The translations under genes and the position numbers were made by a program. The notes beneath the pieces were generated by a model. It was not told the origin of the DNA, made no database searches, and saw only the letters and a list, made by a program, of their open reading frames with translations. This document shows, one piece after another, positions 55,052 to 63,601 of a stretch of 64,000 nucleotides of DNA. The stretch is taken from assembly GCA_016706865.1 (NCBI GenBank), contig JADJIS010000001.1:434001-498000 (forward strand), read 5' to 3'. Position 1 is the first letter of the stretch, and every line of letters begins with the position of its first letter. Source of the DNA: Bacteroidota bacterium. GTDB lineage: Bacteria > Bacteroidota > Bacteroidia > Chitinophagales > BACL12.

Positions 55052-55519
55052 TTAATCAATTATCTGAATTTCCCTGTCAAAAACCCATGCATTATGATGG
55101 TTGTCATATTTACTCTTCATAACTTCATCAGCAATAAATTCATTTTCATTTATCCCAAATTTGTAATTTACAATATTGGAAAAATCCTTTCTCCAAAGCG
55201 AAGCCTGTAAATTGTTGTCACTCCATAAAAGTTGGCCTTTAAATAATATTTTAACCCGCCTTGTCTTTCCATCAGCAACCATGGAAAAACTTATTTTATT
55301 TTTTTTATCTCCATAAATATGATATCTCGTCAGTTTAAAATTATCGCCAACTTGATCTATAATAAATATGCTTCCGGTTAACCCATCTGGTTGGTCTTCT
55401 AACTTACTTTTTTCAAGATTTAATATCCAGGTTCCGGAGTAGTTTGGGCTCTGCGAGAATATTTGTGCAATGGGTAATAATAAGAGTAAGATCAAAAAAT
55501 TAATTTGGGAGGATTTCAT
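55052..55519 (-). CDS. Secreted lipocalin-like protein
   Basis: A 155-residue protein with a signal peptide (residues 1-24, IAQIFSQ). The mature part begins NYSGTWILNLEKSKLED, the opening motif of small lipocalin-like secreted proteins of Bacteroidota, and continues as a beta-barrel pattern (IFIIDQVGDNFKLTRYHIYG; FSMVADGKTRRVKILFKGQLLW). Binding partner unknown. Confidence 0.7.
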   Translation of the reverse strand: MKSSQINFLILLLLLPIAQIFSQSPNYSGTWILNLEKSKLEDQPDGLTGSIFIIDQVGDNFKLTRYHIYGDKKNKISFSMVADGKTRRVKILFKGQLLWSDNNLQASLWRKDFSNIVNYKFGINENEFIADEVMKSKYDNHHNAWVFDREIQIID

Positions 55520-55771
55520 TATCAGAATAAAATTAAGTTTATTTTTTAGATTGATGAAATATTTAATTAATAGAAAAATGCGATGGGCTGAATTCCATAA
55601 TTACATCCAAAAAAATCCTTTTTATCCGCCCGATCTGCGTCATCCGCGCCTGTCCGCCCACCGGCGGGTTCCCCTTTTTTTCACACCGGCGATTCCATCA
55701 CCGTTCCGCAATTTTTACTTGTGCGCAGATCAACATCCAAATAAAATTGAAGTCCTTGTTAAAAGCCGTTA
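55520..55771. other. Spacer with GC-rich repeats, no gene
   Basis: Contains ATCTGCGTCATCCGCG and CCACCGGCGGG/CCGGCG inverted repeats (55630-55690). Similar ATCCGCG repeats are frequent in Bacteroidota spacers. The plus-strand frame at 55470-55775 is not credible. Confidence 0.5.
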
Positions 55772-56965
55772 TTAATCCTGATTTATAACCGGGCCTTGAT
55801 TAATTCCCTCACGAAAGGTTAAGTTGAAAACCATAACACCTTCATGACGTTGGGCACTATCGCCTACCGCCACCAATAATTTTACATAACCGCGAATTAT
55901 TCCCTGCTTATCACAGGTAAGGTCGCTAAATTGCACTGCTATGTGCTTATTATTTATGTCATTACCTTCAGTAACTCTGATTATAACCGGCAGGTCATTT
56001 GCCACATTCATTTGATCTGAAGCAGACAAAAACAATTGATGTGTTTCCCCATCATCATTATCACTCCAGTCGGTTTTTAAGGATGTTGTTATGTCTAATG
56101 CTCTCAACACCTGCAATCGTATATCGGTGAATGTTTTATTTGCAGGATCATAACTAAAAGGTATTTTAATCTCTTCCAATTGCGGGTATTCTACCCAGGG
56201 TTTCCAATCAGCGTAATTATCATCGCATGGCTTTTTAGTATACATGGATTCTTCACGAAAACGACCTTTTGCAGCATCTTGTACAAGCATCACTCTTATC
56301 TCGGGATCGGTTACATTTTTTCTTTCCCACCAAATGGCTTCAATTGGATGTATTTCGTCGGGATCACCTGAAGCTCCCGGATCATTTACATATGCACCAT
56401 AAATACAAAGATCATAATCTAACAATAGGCTTGGTCTCCCGGAATATTTTATAGGGAACCACATATTATCCCAGAAATTGGGTTGTGGGGTCACTTCGCA
56501 CAGAACCGATCCATCATTAAATAATTCTTTATGTGTGTTTGAGGGACTTACTATCATCCTCCAGTCATACTCCATCTGTATAAAGGTTTCTTCATTTGTT
56601 CCTGCGTAATGGTCAGCTGCATGTCCCATATCAACTGTGTAATTAGTCAATTTGCCTTTAAGCGTTTCTTTAAACTTCGTAATGGGTATCCATGGACCCG
56701 GCTCTGCCTCTGAACAACCTATGTAATTACTTCTTAAGTTGGTAACTTTTAATCCCATTTGCATTATCTGAATGCGCTCAAACTCGCGCATAAAATCACC
56801 ATCCGGCTCGGGAAGTTTACTTTTGAATATTATTTTATCAGGGTTATTGGTTACAGGGTTTGTGGAGGTTTTTGGTGTGGCGGGAGTTTTTTGTGTCTTA
56901 TCGGCACATCCTGAATTCAGGCAAACCAAAACTAGAGCAGAATATAAAAACAAACGGGTGTTCAT
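55772..56965 (-). CDS. Lipoprotein of unknown function
   Basis: A 397-residue protein with a lipoprotein signal (VLVCLNSGC, Cys20) and a Thr/Pro-rich linker (TQKTPATPKTSTNPVTNN). The rest contains Cys-bearing stretches (NYIGCSEAEPGPWIPI; SVLCEVTPQPNFWDN; DDNYADWKPWVEYPQLEEI) and many Trp residues, suggesting a beta-rich outer-membrane or surface lipoprotein. I do not recognise a family. Confidence 0.7.
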   Translation of the reverse strand: MNTRLFLYSALVLVCLNSGCADKTQKTPATPKTSTNPVTNNPDKIIFKSKLPEPDGDFMREFERIQIMQMGLKVTNLRSNYIGCSEAEPGPWIPITKFKETLKGKLTNYTVDMGHAADHYAGTNEETFIQMEYDWRMIVSPSNTHKELFNDGSVLCEVTPQPNFWDNMWFPIKYSGRPSLLLDYDLCIYGAYVNDPGASGDPDEIHPIEAIWWERKNVTDPEIRVMLVQDAAKGRFREESMYTKKPCDDNYADWKPWVEYPQLEEIKIPFSYDPANKTFTDIRLQVLRALDITTSLKTDWSDNDDGETHQLFLSASDQMNVANDLPVIIRVTEGNDINNKHIAVQFSDLTCDKQGIIRGYVKLLVAVGDSAQRHEGVMVFNLTFREGINQGPVINQD

Positions 56966-57060
56966 ATTAAAAGTTTTTAAGTAAAAAAATATTAAAATAT
57001 GGAGGACCTTTTGTAAAGGTAAAAAAATGGATTGGTAAATTTTAGAGAGTTAGAGATGAT

Positions 57061-57116
57061 GTTTAACCTCTTCAATTTTGCACTGAAGTCCAGCTTTTGC
57101 AAAACCCCTGTTGTGC
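57061..57116 (-). other. attC-like site after the PIN gene
   Basis: Read on the minus strand: GCACAAC, a stem TTTTGCA / TGCAAAA around AAAGCTGGACTTCAG, then GTTAAAC, which fits the attC R' consensus GTTRRRY. It begins 7 bp after the stop codon of the PIN gene. It is shorter than the other three sites. Confidence 0.5.
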
Positions 57117-57123
57117 GCACTTC

Positions 57124-58401
57124 TCACAGAATAGTGTATAATTTATTCATAGTGGCAATCATTATTTGTAATTTTTCATTCCATAAAAAAAATTCTTCTT
57201 TATTTATACTCTCGATATTAGTTCGGTCATGAGCATGAGTTAGTAAATTCTTGATTTTATTTAAAACTAAAAATTCGTCACGAGTTTTTTTATCTATGTA
57301 ATTTCTATCCAAAAAATCCCTAATTATACTTACCACAGGCTTGTATTCATATTTTTCGATATCCACATATTCAGCGATTGTTCTAATTATTCTCTCTAAG
57401 CCAATAAAGTCTAAAATAAAATCCTTTTCGTACTCTAGTTTTGGTGAATAGTAATCGATTGGTAATAATACAAGTGACTCAAAATGAAGTTTTAAATGTG
57501 TACTGAAAAATCTTTCTGCATCTAAAAAAAACAAACTTTGGTTAGTTGCTAAAAATGCTGATTGTATGTAATGGCTATGTGGCTCTTTGTTTACTTTTAA
57601 CCAATCTCCTTTTGTTGTATCGTAAGTTAAGAATATTGCATTTTTATTTTCTGTCTTTATATATTTTATCATTTCGTGGTATAAAATATAATCTCCGTAT
57701 GGATTGTCTGGCTTTTCAATCAAATCTCCTAATCCTGGGAATGAACGCTGTGGCTTTCCTATTTCAGACTTAATCTTGGAGACGTCAATATTTTTCCTTA
57801 ATGTATCAAATTCTGAATGAAGAAATTTTATGTCTTCCTCAGTCAAATTGTTCAATAAAGTCATCTCTTTTATTACAGAAAGAAGTTCATCCTCATACTT
57901 TGTTTGCGGTAGTTTCTCTTTTATTTTTTCAACCTCTTTAGCAAGTTGAATATAAGTATTATCCGCTTCCATACTGATTTTAGATAGCTTCTCCTCTAAA
58001 AATGTAAAGTCGTCTAGTAATATTTTGTTATTGTCAGTGTATGATTTGATTTTATTAATTATGTCATCTTTAAAATTATCTTTTAGTTTAGCAAGTGTGT
58101 CTTCGAAATATCTCTCAATTATATCCTCTCTATTCTTTATAAATTCCTTTTGGACTTGGGAAGTTATAATTATTTGTTTTTTATGTTTTGTTAAGAATGA
58201 AAGAAGTGCTTTACGGGATTTAAAAGAAATGCTATAATATCGTAGTAAAATATTGGTATCTAAAAAGATAGGAATTTTCTCTTTAAGATCTAAAGCGTTA
58301 TTTAAATCAGCTCTGTATTTAGCTAGGCTATCAACATAAGAAGTGACAGTTAACTCTTTAATTTTATTGCCGAAGCTAATTTCTTTAATCTGTATTTCCA
58401 T
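57124..58401 (-). CDS. PIN_8 (DUF4935-type) domain protein
   Basis: A 425-residue protein. A PIN-like nuclease domain opens with IPIFLDTNILLRYY (D48, N50) and TSQVQKEFIKNRE (E86), and closes with GDYILYHEMIKYIKTENKNAIFLTYDTTKGDW (Asp residues of the metal site). A long coiled-coil insertion lies between (about residues 95-220). The C-terminal 140 residues are helical. PIN_8 proteins are RNase-like and commonly found in defence islands. It is the last gene of the accessory island and is followed directly by an attC-like site. Confidence 0.8.
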   Translation of the reverse strand: MEIQIKEISFGNKIKELTVTSYVDSLAKYRADLNNALDLKEKIPIFLDTNILLRYYSISFKSRKALLSFLTKHKKQIIITSQVQKEFIKNREDIIERYFEDTLAKLKDNFKDDIINKIKSYTDNNKILLDDFTFLEEKLSKISMEADNTYIQLAKEVEKIKEKLPQTKYEDELLSVIKEMTLLNNLTEEDIKFLHSEFDTLRKNIDVSKIKSEIGKPQRSFPGLGDLIEKPDNPYGDYILYHEMIKYIKTENKNAIFLTYDTTKGDWLKVNKEPHSHYIQSAFLATNQSLFFLDAERFFSTHLKLHFESLVLLPIDYYSPKLEYEKDFILDFIGLERIIRTIAEYVDIEKYEYKPVVSIIRDFLDRNYIDKKTRDEFLVLNKIKNLLTHAHDRTNIESINKEEFFLWNEKLQIMIATMNKLYTIL

Positions 58402-58437
58402 TATTTGTTTTTTAAGTATGATAGGCTTTCAAATTGC

Positions 58438-58569
58438 GTACAACGTTTTTCGGCTATGCTATGTGGCGGATTTTTAGCAATAAAGTTCATTAGAATTACT
58501 GCTGTTGAACCTTGCACAACATTTTCATAGAAGCACTTCAGCCCCCATATCGCCAAACCGATGTTAGGC
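58438..58569 (-). other. attC-like site after the 192-aa gene
   Basis: 132 bp between GCCTAAC (R'' consensus RYYYAAC, minus strand, from 58569) and GTTGTAC (58438). The ends can pair imperfectly (AACATCGGTTTGGCG region with GGCTATGCTATGTGGCGG). It shares AACGTTTTT, GGCGG and TTTTAGCA blocks with the site at 61428. The 62-codon minus-strand frame at 58401-58589 overlaps it and is spurious. Confidence 0.55.
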
Positions 58570-58575
58570 ACTGGC

Positions 58576-59154
58576 TTATTCTTCATCACAAATATTTGTC
58601 AACTGTTCAGCAGATAACACTAGCAAATTATTAGTTCTAAAAGTTGGTTTGTCTACACTCTGTAAGAATGTGAAATATCGATACAAGTTCAAGAAAGCTT
58701 TATGCATTTCATTATTGTAGCCAACTGCAATACCTATTCTTCCTAAAACGGATGCATTTATTGCACCTCCCATCAAATGTTTTCTCGATACCGCATTTTC
58801 AATTTCGACAGCAACAAAACACCGCGAATTGTAGTTAAAATATCTTATCTCATTCAACTTCTGATGCACTTGTTCTTCAAGTTCTTCTGTAGGCATGTCT
58901 TGATTTATGAAAGATAGATTATTTAAATGACACTTGATTAGTTTAGTTACAAATACAATATTTTTCTCAAATAGCACGTCATACTGATGAATAAGCTGAA
59001 CGCCATTCTCTATTGAAAAGGGTCCTACGGCAACGTCAAGACGTGGTGAATAAGTGTTTGCCTCCATCTGGGTTCTCCATTCACAAACTGCAGGCGATCC
59101 AAGTTTTTCTTCTAGAAGTCCTCGTAAAGTTTGTTGATACTCAGTTAGTGACAT
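58576..59154 (-). CDS. Possible PD-(D/E)xK-type partner of the AAA ATPase
   Basis: A 192-residue protein with SPRLDVAVGPFSIENG (D40) and CFVAVEIENAVSRKHLMGGAINASVLGRIGIAVG (E117, E119, K125). The order beta-strand with Asp, then beta-strand with E-x-E, then Lys and a helix, resembles a restriction-endonuclease-like core, but the second acidic pair is E-x-E rather than E-x-K, so activity is uncertain. It lies 53 bp after the AAA gene on the same strand and is probably its partner. Confidence 0.55.
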   Translation of the reverse strand: MSLTEYQQTLRGLLEEKLGSPAVCEWRTQMEANTYSPRLDVAVGPFSIENGVQLIHQYDVLFEKNIVFVTKLIKCHLNNLSFINQDMPTEELEEQVHQKLNEIRYFNYNSRCFVAVEIENAVSRKHLMGGAINASVLGRIGIAVGYNNEMHKAFLNLYRYFTFLQSVDKPTFRTNNLLVLSAEQLTNICDEE

Positions 59155-59207
59155 AAATTACGATTTTAATTTATTTTTTGCGATTGAACGGTTTCGGCAC
59201 TTGCATT

Positions 59208-61406
59208 TTAATTCATCATCATATTGTAATGCTCTTGGTGTCCTGTTTCTTTAAAGACTGCCTTAAACACTTTGAAATAATTCTCAATTATGTTGTCTTG
59301 CATTTCTACAAATAAGTCGTCTGGAATTGTGTGCGATCCTTCATTAATCCAACAAATTAATGATCTGCAAATTTCCTTTTCCTGAGGGTTGTCAAACTTG
59401 TTAATCAGGTCATCGTCCCCGTATTTGCCAAGTATTTTAAAATAGTTCTCAATTATTCTACGCATTGTATTTTGAATGGTAACTCCCGAATTATTTTGGG
59501 TGTTCTTTAGTTCACGCCAGAGAAGTTCGTAAGAATTTTGGATTGGGTTAACTAGTTCAAAGTCTTGGATAGAAGTGACCTTTTCATTTTTTCTTAGTAT
59601 CCAGAAATTGCTATCATTACACTCTTTGGTACGACCATTTATAAACGATACTTCCTTGTGAAAGTAAACATTATGAGTCAGTAAGATCACTTGCTTAATA
59701 CTTCCTTTGTTCTCCTTGACAGCCTTGAGAATTTCCTTAATCAAGGAGCTGACAACAAATAACACTGTACTATCCAAGCTTGAAATCGGGTCGTCAATTA
59801 CTAAAACTCTGTCATCAGTTATTTCGGTTTCATTCGTGCTGCCTTTCGCTAATTGAAGAAAATAAAGAAATGTAAGGAATGTTATTTCGCCCTCGCTTAA
59901 AGTTGATTCAGCTAATTCACCATTTTCTCTTTCGATTTGGTATTGGTTCATGCCAATTTTTGACGGAACAATTGTAAAATTTTGAAATCCGAAGGATTGA
60001 AGAATTTTGTTTATTTCATCTACGGAAGGTTGAATGCTGGTTAAATTCTTTGTTAAGGTTTTAATCTCCGCATCTAGTGTTTTATAATCGGCTCTAAGTT
60101 TTCGAAGTTTCTTGTCAATATTTTCGATTCCTTTCGAAAGGCCGTTGTTGTGCTTAATAAAATGTTCAATTCTAATTCTATTTTCCTCGATGAGAAATTT
60201 CCAAATATCATTTATAAGATTAGTTCTCTCTGTAGGGTAATTGCTTACAATGTCATTGTGTTTGGTAATTAGTGCATTTGCCGCTCCGATAAGAACCACT
60301 ATTTCGTCTAATTGCTCCTTTGTGCTTATAAGATCTATGCTCCTGCTGGGTTCCTTTGTCTTACTATTCAAGAATTCCTTGTTGCTAACAAATTGACTAC
60401 TGAGTGTCTTTACATATGCTGTAAATTTGTCAAGGTCAAGTTTGGTGTCCTTGTTCAGCTTTTCTCTGCTTTCTATATGTTGCAATTGATTTAAAAGGTT
60501 TTCAAAAAGACGAATGTATTCTTCATTTCCATCCTTAACGGAAGTCGTGTCTTTCGTAAAAGATTCGTCAAAGTATCCTTCTAACTGTTTCCTAAATTCT
60601 TGAGATATAGTTTTCTCCTGGCAAAAAGGGCAAGTTTCATCTTCTAGCAAATACGATCGCCCCTCATTGACCCAATCATTAATATTTAATCGTTGAATAA
60701 GCTTTGCAATTTCAACATCTGCTTTTCCGATTATTTTCTTTTTCCAAATGGCATCATCTTCAATCTCGTTTATTCGGGTATAGTCTATTGAGGGTAGGTA
60801 GAGAAGTTTCAAAGGGGTATCTCCAAAAATAGTGTCAGCTCTTTCATTTAACTCTTGGGTGGTTGTTAATACAGAAGTATTCTTATCAAACTCCTCTATT
60901 ACACGGACTGCAAGGGGTTTTTTCTGCATTACTCCCTTAAAAGCCTCTTTGAATTGGACTTCATTTTTCTTGTAAATGGATTCCCAGAATTCCTCTCTAA
61001 AATCTTCCTCAAGTTGATCTCTTGTTCCTATTTGTTTGTCAAGAACCGCTTTTTGTTGAATGCCTTTGTCTTGTAATTCTTTAAGTTCATTTCTTTTCAC
61101 TTCGATAACAGATGCTTCTTCCTTAGAAGCCTGACCTAATGTAAATACCCCAGGAATTGTTCCCTTACCAAAATTTCTGTCTCGAAAATCTTTATTATAA
61201 ACAATTGTATTTATATCTAAGTCATTCAACCAACTTATGCTACAGTCTGAAAATTTAGAGTTCTTAGGCTCGTAGAGGAAGTTTGAAATAGTTGTCTTAC
61301 CACTACCGTTAACCCCATAAATAAAATTCGCCTTTTTGAAAGAGGATATTTCTATTCCTGTTTCATCGAAGGTTGCAACTTTCTTTATTGTTATGCTTTT
61401 GATCAT
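59208..61406 (-). CDS. AAA_13-family ATPase (RloC/PrrC-like)
   Basis: A 732-residue SMC-like ATPase. Walker A GVNGSGKTT (residues 31-39), a coiled-coil region with a zinc-hook-like C259-P-F-C262, the signature STLSEGEITFLTFLYFLQL, Walker B RVLVIDDPISSLDS, and a His switch VILLTHNVYFH. The C-terminal part (FWILRKNEKVTSIQDF... NPIQNSYELLWRELKN) is typical of the AAA_13 group, which includes RloC and PrrC anticodon nucleases. The conserved ACNase triad cannot be confirmed by eye. Its operon with a small nuclease-like gene suggests a two-gene anti-phage system. Confidence 0.8.
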   Translation of the reverse strand: MIKSITIKKVATFDETGIEISSFKKANFIYGVNGSGKTTISNFLYEPKNSKFSDCSISWLNDLDINTIVYNKDFRDRNFGKGTIPGVFTLGQASKEEASVIEVKRNELKELQDKGIQQKAVLDKQIGTRDQLEEDFREEFWESIYKKNEVQFKEAFKGVMQKKPLAVRVIEEFDKNTSVLTTTQELNERADTIFGDTPLKLLYLPSIDYTRINEIEDDAIWKKKIIGKADVEIAKLIQRLNINDWVNEGRSYLLEDETCPFCQEKTISQEFRKQLEGYFDESFTKDTTSVKDGNEEYIRLFENLLNQLQHIESREKLNKDTKLDLDKFTAYVKTLSSQFVSNKEFLNSKTKEPSRSIDLISTKEQLDEIVVLIGAANALITKHNDIVSNYPTERTNLINDIWKFLIEENRIRIEHFIKHNNGLSKGIENIDKKLRKLRADYKTLDAEIKTLTKNLTSIQPSVDEINKILQSFGFQNFTIVPSKIGMNQYQIERENGELAESTLSEGEITFLTFLYFLQLAKGSTNETEITDDRVLVIDDPISSLDSTVLFVVSSLIKEILKAVKENKGSIKQVILLTHNVYFHKEVSFINGRTKECNDSNFWILRKNEKVTSIQDFELVNPIQNSYELLWRELKNTQNNSGVTIQNTMRRIIENYFKILGKYGDDDLINKFDNPQEKEICRSLICWINEGSHTIPDDLFVEMQDNIIENYFKVFKAVFKETGHQEHYNMMMN

Positions 61407-61427
61407 TGATGTTATTAGTAAGCTTGT

Positions 61428-61560
61428 GCCTAACGTTTTTGAAGTTTGCGATGGCGGGGAGTTTTAGCACTAAGCTTCATTCGGAGAACCAAACTTCCAC
61501 CTTTCACAAATGTGTCTGCGAAGCACGAAATCCCCGCTATCGCAAACCTGTTTTTCCAGA
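61428..61560 (-). other. attC-like site after the nucleotidyltransferase gene
   Basis: The best-formed of the four. A 17-bp stem GTTTGCGATGGCGGGGA (61444-61460) with TCCCCGCTATCGCAAAC (61531-61547), one mismatch. Minus-strand end GTTAGGC (61428-61434) fits GTTRRRY exactly. The gene-proximal end (GAAAAAC) is degenerate. Confidence 0.6.
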
Positions 61561-61578
61561 CTGCTTTGCTGTCATTTG

Positions 61579-62463
61579 TCATCTGGTCATTTCAATTAGT
61601 AAGTCGTCTATGTATGATTGTTTATTAAAAGCAAAAGCATAGAATTTAGGATTTTCAATTATTCGTCTGCACCTTTCATAAGTGCTTTTGTCCCGAATAA
61701 CTGATGAAGTCATTGTGAACGCCTCAAATAGTCTAAGTTTTTGGTAAGCAGTAAACTGATGGTTAGAATAAACTGATGTAAAAGCATATTGGTTAAAATT
61801 GTCTTTGCTTAGAAATATTGGTTTGATACGAATGGAATATCTCTTTTCAATTATTTCTATCGTGGCATTTAGTTCATACTTTGTAGGAATTAATTGATAA
61901 TGTTTGTCACGATAGTTTTTCTTTACAATCCGTGTATTTACTAATAAACTGACTTCGTCATTACTTAAATTAAATAGTCCTTGAGAGTTTTTCAGGATAT
62001 TGTTTAATGAAAACTCATAGATTTTGTGGTTTGCAAGCTGTAAGATATTGTAGTTTCTTAACCCAATGGCTATAATGTCAAAAGCCCAACCAATACCCTC
62101 AACAGTATCTGGAATATATTTTAGTAAGTCAAAATAAGCTACAGTTTCCTTAATTTCATTATCGTAGTTGTCCTTAGGAGAGTAATTGATTAACAAATTT
62201 TGCAGTCTGCCATCTTTGTCTGAAAGAATTGTAGCGTCCTGTTTTAGATGTTGGATGAAAAGAGCTTTTTTGTCTGAAAGAATTTCAAGTTTTCTAAAAG
62301 TATATGCAGAACATGAGTATCCTTTGTCATTAAATGCTTTCTCAATTCCATATTGATTTTCAAAACTGTCTGAAACTACAAGCAAATCATTGTCGCTGTG
62401 AATGTCAAAGTCTTTTCTTGCTCTTGAACCATAAAGAGCGGTTGAATTTATTTCTGCTTTCAT
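61579..62463 (-). CDS. MNT-type nucleotidyltransferase
   Basis: A 294-residue protein with a minimal nucleotidyltransferase motif at the N-terminus: ALYGSRARKDFDIHSDNDLLVV (G12-S13; D24-x-D26 metal-binding pair). The remaining 200 residues are helical with no named domain I can see. The gene overlaps the channel gene by 4 bp (ATGA), which makes joint function likely. MNT proteins modify toxins or make nucleotide products; partner and product are unknown here. Confidence 0.75.
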   Translation of the reverse strand: MKAEINSTALYGSRARKDFDIHSDNDLLVVSDSFENQYGIEKAFNDKGYSCSAYTFRKLEILSDKKALFIQHLKQDATILSDKDGRLQNLLINYSPKDNYDNEIKETVAYFDLLKYIPDTVEGIGWAFDIIAIGLRNYNILQLANHKIYEFSLNNILKNSQGLFNLSNDEVSLLVNTRIVKKNYRDKHYQLIPTKYELNATIEIIEKRYSIRIKPIFLSKDNFNQYAFTSVYSNHQFTAYQKLRLFEAFTMTSSVIRDKSTYERCRRIIENPKFYAFAFNKQSYIDDLLIEMTR

Positions 62464-63344
62464 TTTACTATTTTTTTAATAAGCATTGAGAGGAAAACAC
62501 CAATGAAAATATAACCTATTACACTTTGTGAAATGGCCAATATAATTCCAAGGTCGCTTTGAGGAAACATTTCACCAGCACCTAACGAAGTTGTTGTATA
62601 AAATGTGAAATATGCAACGTGAATAGGAGTATGTATTTCACTACACTGGAATAAGTCTGTTTTTATGGAATAATAGTCCCAAAGGAAATAGTTGATTAAC
62701 CCCAAAAGAAGTAGAAATGTAAAATACGACAAGAAAAAAATCGAGAACCTAATCCCATAACCGATAAAATAATGAAGTTGTCGGGTGATTATTTTTCTTA
62801 AAAAGTCATAGAAACCAATTTTGTCATTTTTATACTTTTGAATTAGATATTTTCTCTCCCAATTAAGAAAATAATATTCTGCTTCCCTTGCTAAAATTGG
62901 CTGGTCATTGTCTTTGAGGTTGTCATAAATTCTTTGAAAGAGATGAACCGCGATGTTTGAATATTTACTGTCTGTTATTGCATTTTTGAAATTGTCTGGA
63001 TTGAGATAAGTATTTCTAACTTCAATCTTATGAGTATTTACATTTTCAAAACGACAGTCATGAAATTCGCAATCTTCTATTGTAGAACCAATGAATAAAC
63101 AGTCCTTAAAAACGCAATTAGTGAAAATCACATCTTTTATTAAGGTTTTAGAAAAACTCGCATTTGTAAATGTTTTCTTAAGAAACTTAATTTTCGGATG
63201 AGGACTGCCAGTTGCTGGTTGTAAGTCATTCGGCTGATAGAGAAAGTCTCTTAAACTGTCAGTTGTTCTTAATGAATTAAGGAAGTCCGCCTGAGCCGAA
63301 ATTACTATCGGTGTGTTGTTGAGTTTGAAAAAGTCGTTAAGCAT
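62460..63344 (-). CDS. Pentapeptide-repeat-like ion-channel protein
   Basis: A 294-residue protein. N-terminal pentapeptide-like beta-helix (about residues 57-117: FTNASFSKTLIKDVIF, CVFKDCLFIGSTIEDCEF), a basic helical linker, then a two-helix ion-channel module (helix about 198-221; pore TTSLGAGE at 251-258; second helix about 266-290). The selectivity-filter place reads S-L-G-A-G-E in contrast to the K+ channel T-V-G-Y-G-D, so ion specificity is unclear. It is the first gene of a two-gene unit with the nucleotidyltransferase. Confidence 0.75.
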   Translation of the reverse strand: MLNDFFKLNNTPIVISAQADFLNSLRTTDSLRDFLYQPNDLQPATGSPHPKIKFLKKTFTNASFSKTLIKDVIFTNCVFKDCLFIGSTIEDCEFHDCRFENVNTHKIEVRNTYLNPDNFKNAITDSKYSNIAVHLFQRIYDNLKDNDQPILAREAEYYFLNWERKYLIQKYKNDKIGFYDFLRKIITRQLHYFIGYGIRFSIFFLSYFTFLLLLGLINYFLWDYYSIKTDLFQCSEIHTPIHVAYFTFYTTTSLGAGEMFPQSDLGIILAISQSVIGYIFIGVFLSMLIKKIVK

Positions 63345-63418
63345 TGTCCTGTCTATGTTAGTTCTGCTGTCATGAGTTTTCAGTCAAATGTTGAGGTTGT
63401 ACAGTCTTCAAAAGTTGC

Positions 63419-63550
63419 CGGTAACGTTCAGGGCTTTGCGAAGTGGCGGCATTCGAAGCGAAAGTTTTCATCATATCAGAAATTACCTTTGGAAAATAAA
63501 AGTTTCATGTTCGCGATTCCCACAGCCATTTTGCAAAGCTTTTGTTATAG
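63419..63550 (-). other. attC-like site upstream of the channel gene
   Basis: 15-bp stem GCTTTGCGAAGTGGC (63433-63447) with GCCATTTTGCAAAGC (63525-63539), two mismatches. Ends CGGTAAC (63419) and GTTATAG (63544) only partly fit the attC core consensus. It lies downstream of the T9SS gene at the window edge and upstream of the channel gene. Confidence 0.5.
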
Positions 63551-63601
63551 GATGTGCGACGGACGGGGATTTCTGTATTAGGATAATCAAAACCATTTAA
63601 T

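Noticed and set aside
54962..55210. 82-codon plus-strand frame
   Set aside because: Antisense to the 3' end of the secreted lipocalin-like gene and covering the hipB operator region; no protein-like features.
58401..58589. 62-codon minus-strand frame between the PIN and 192-aa genes
   Set aside because: It overlaps the attC-like palindrome and the end of the 192-aa gene, and has no protein-like features.
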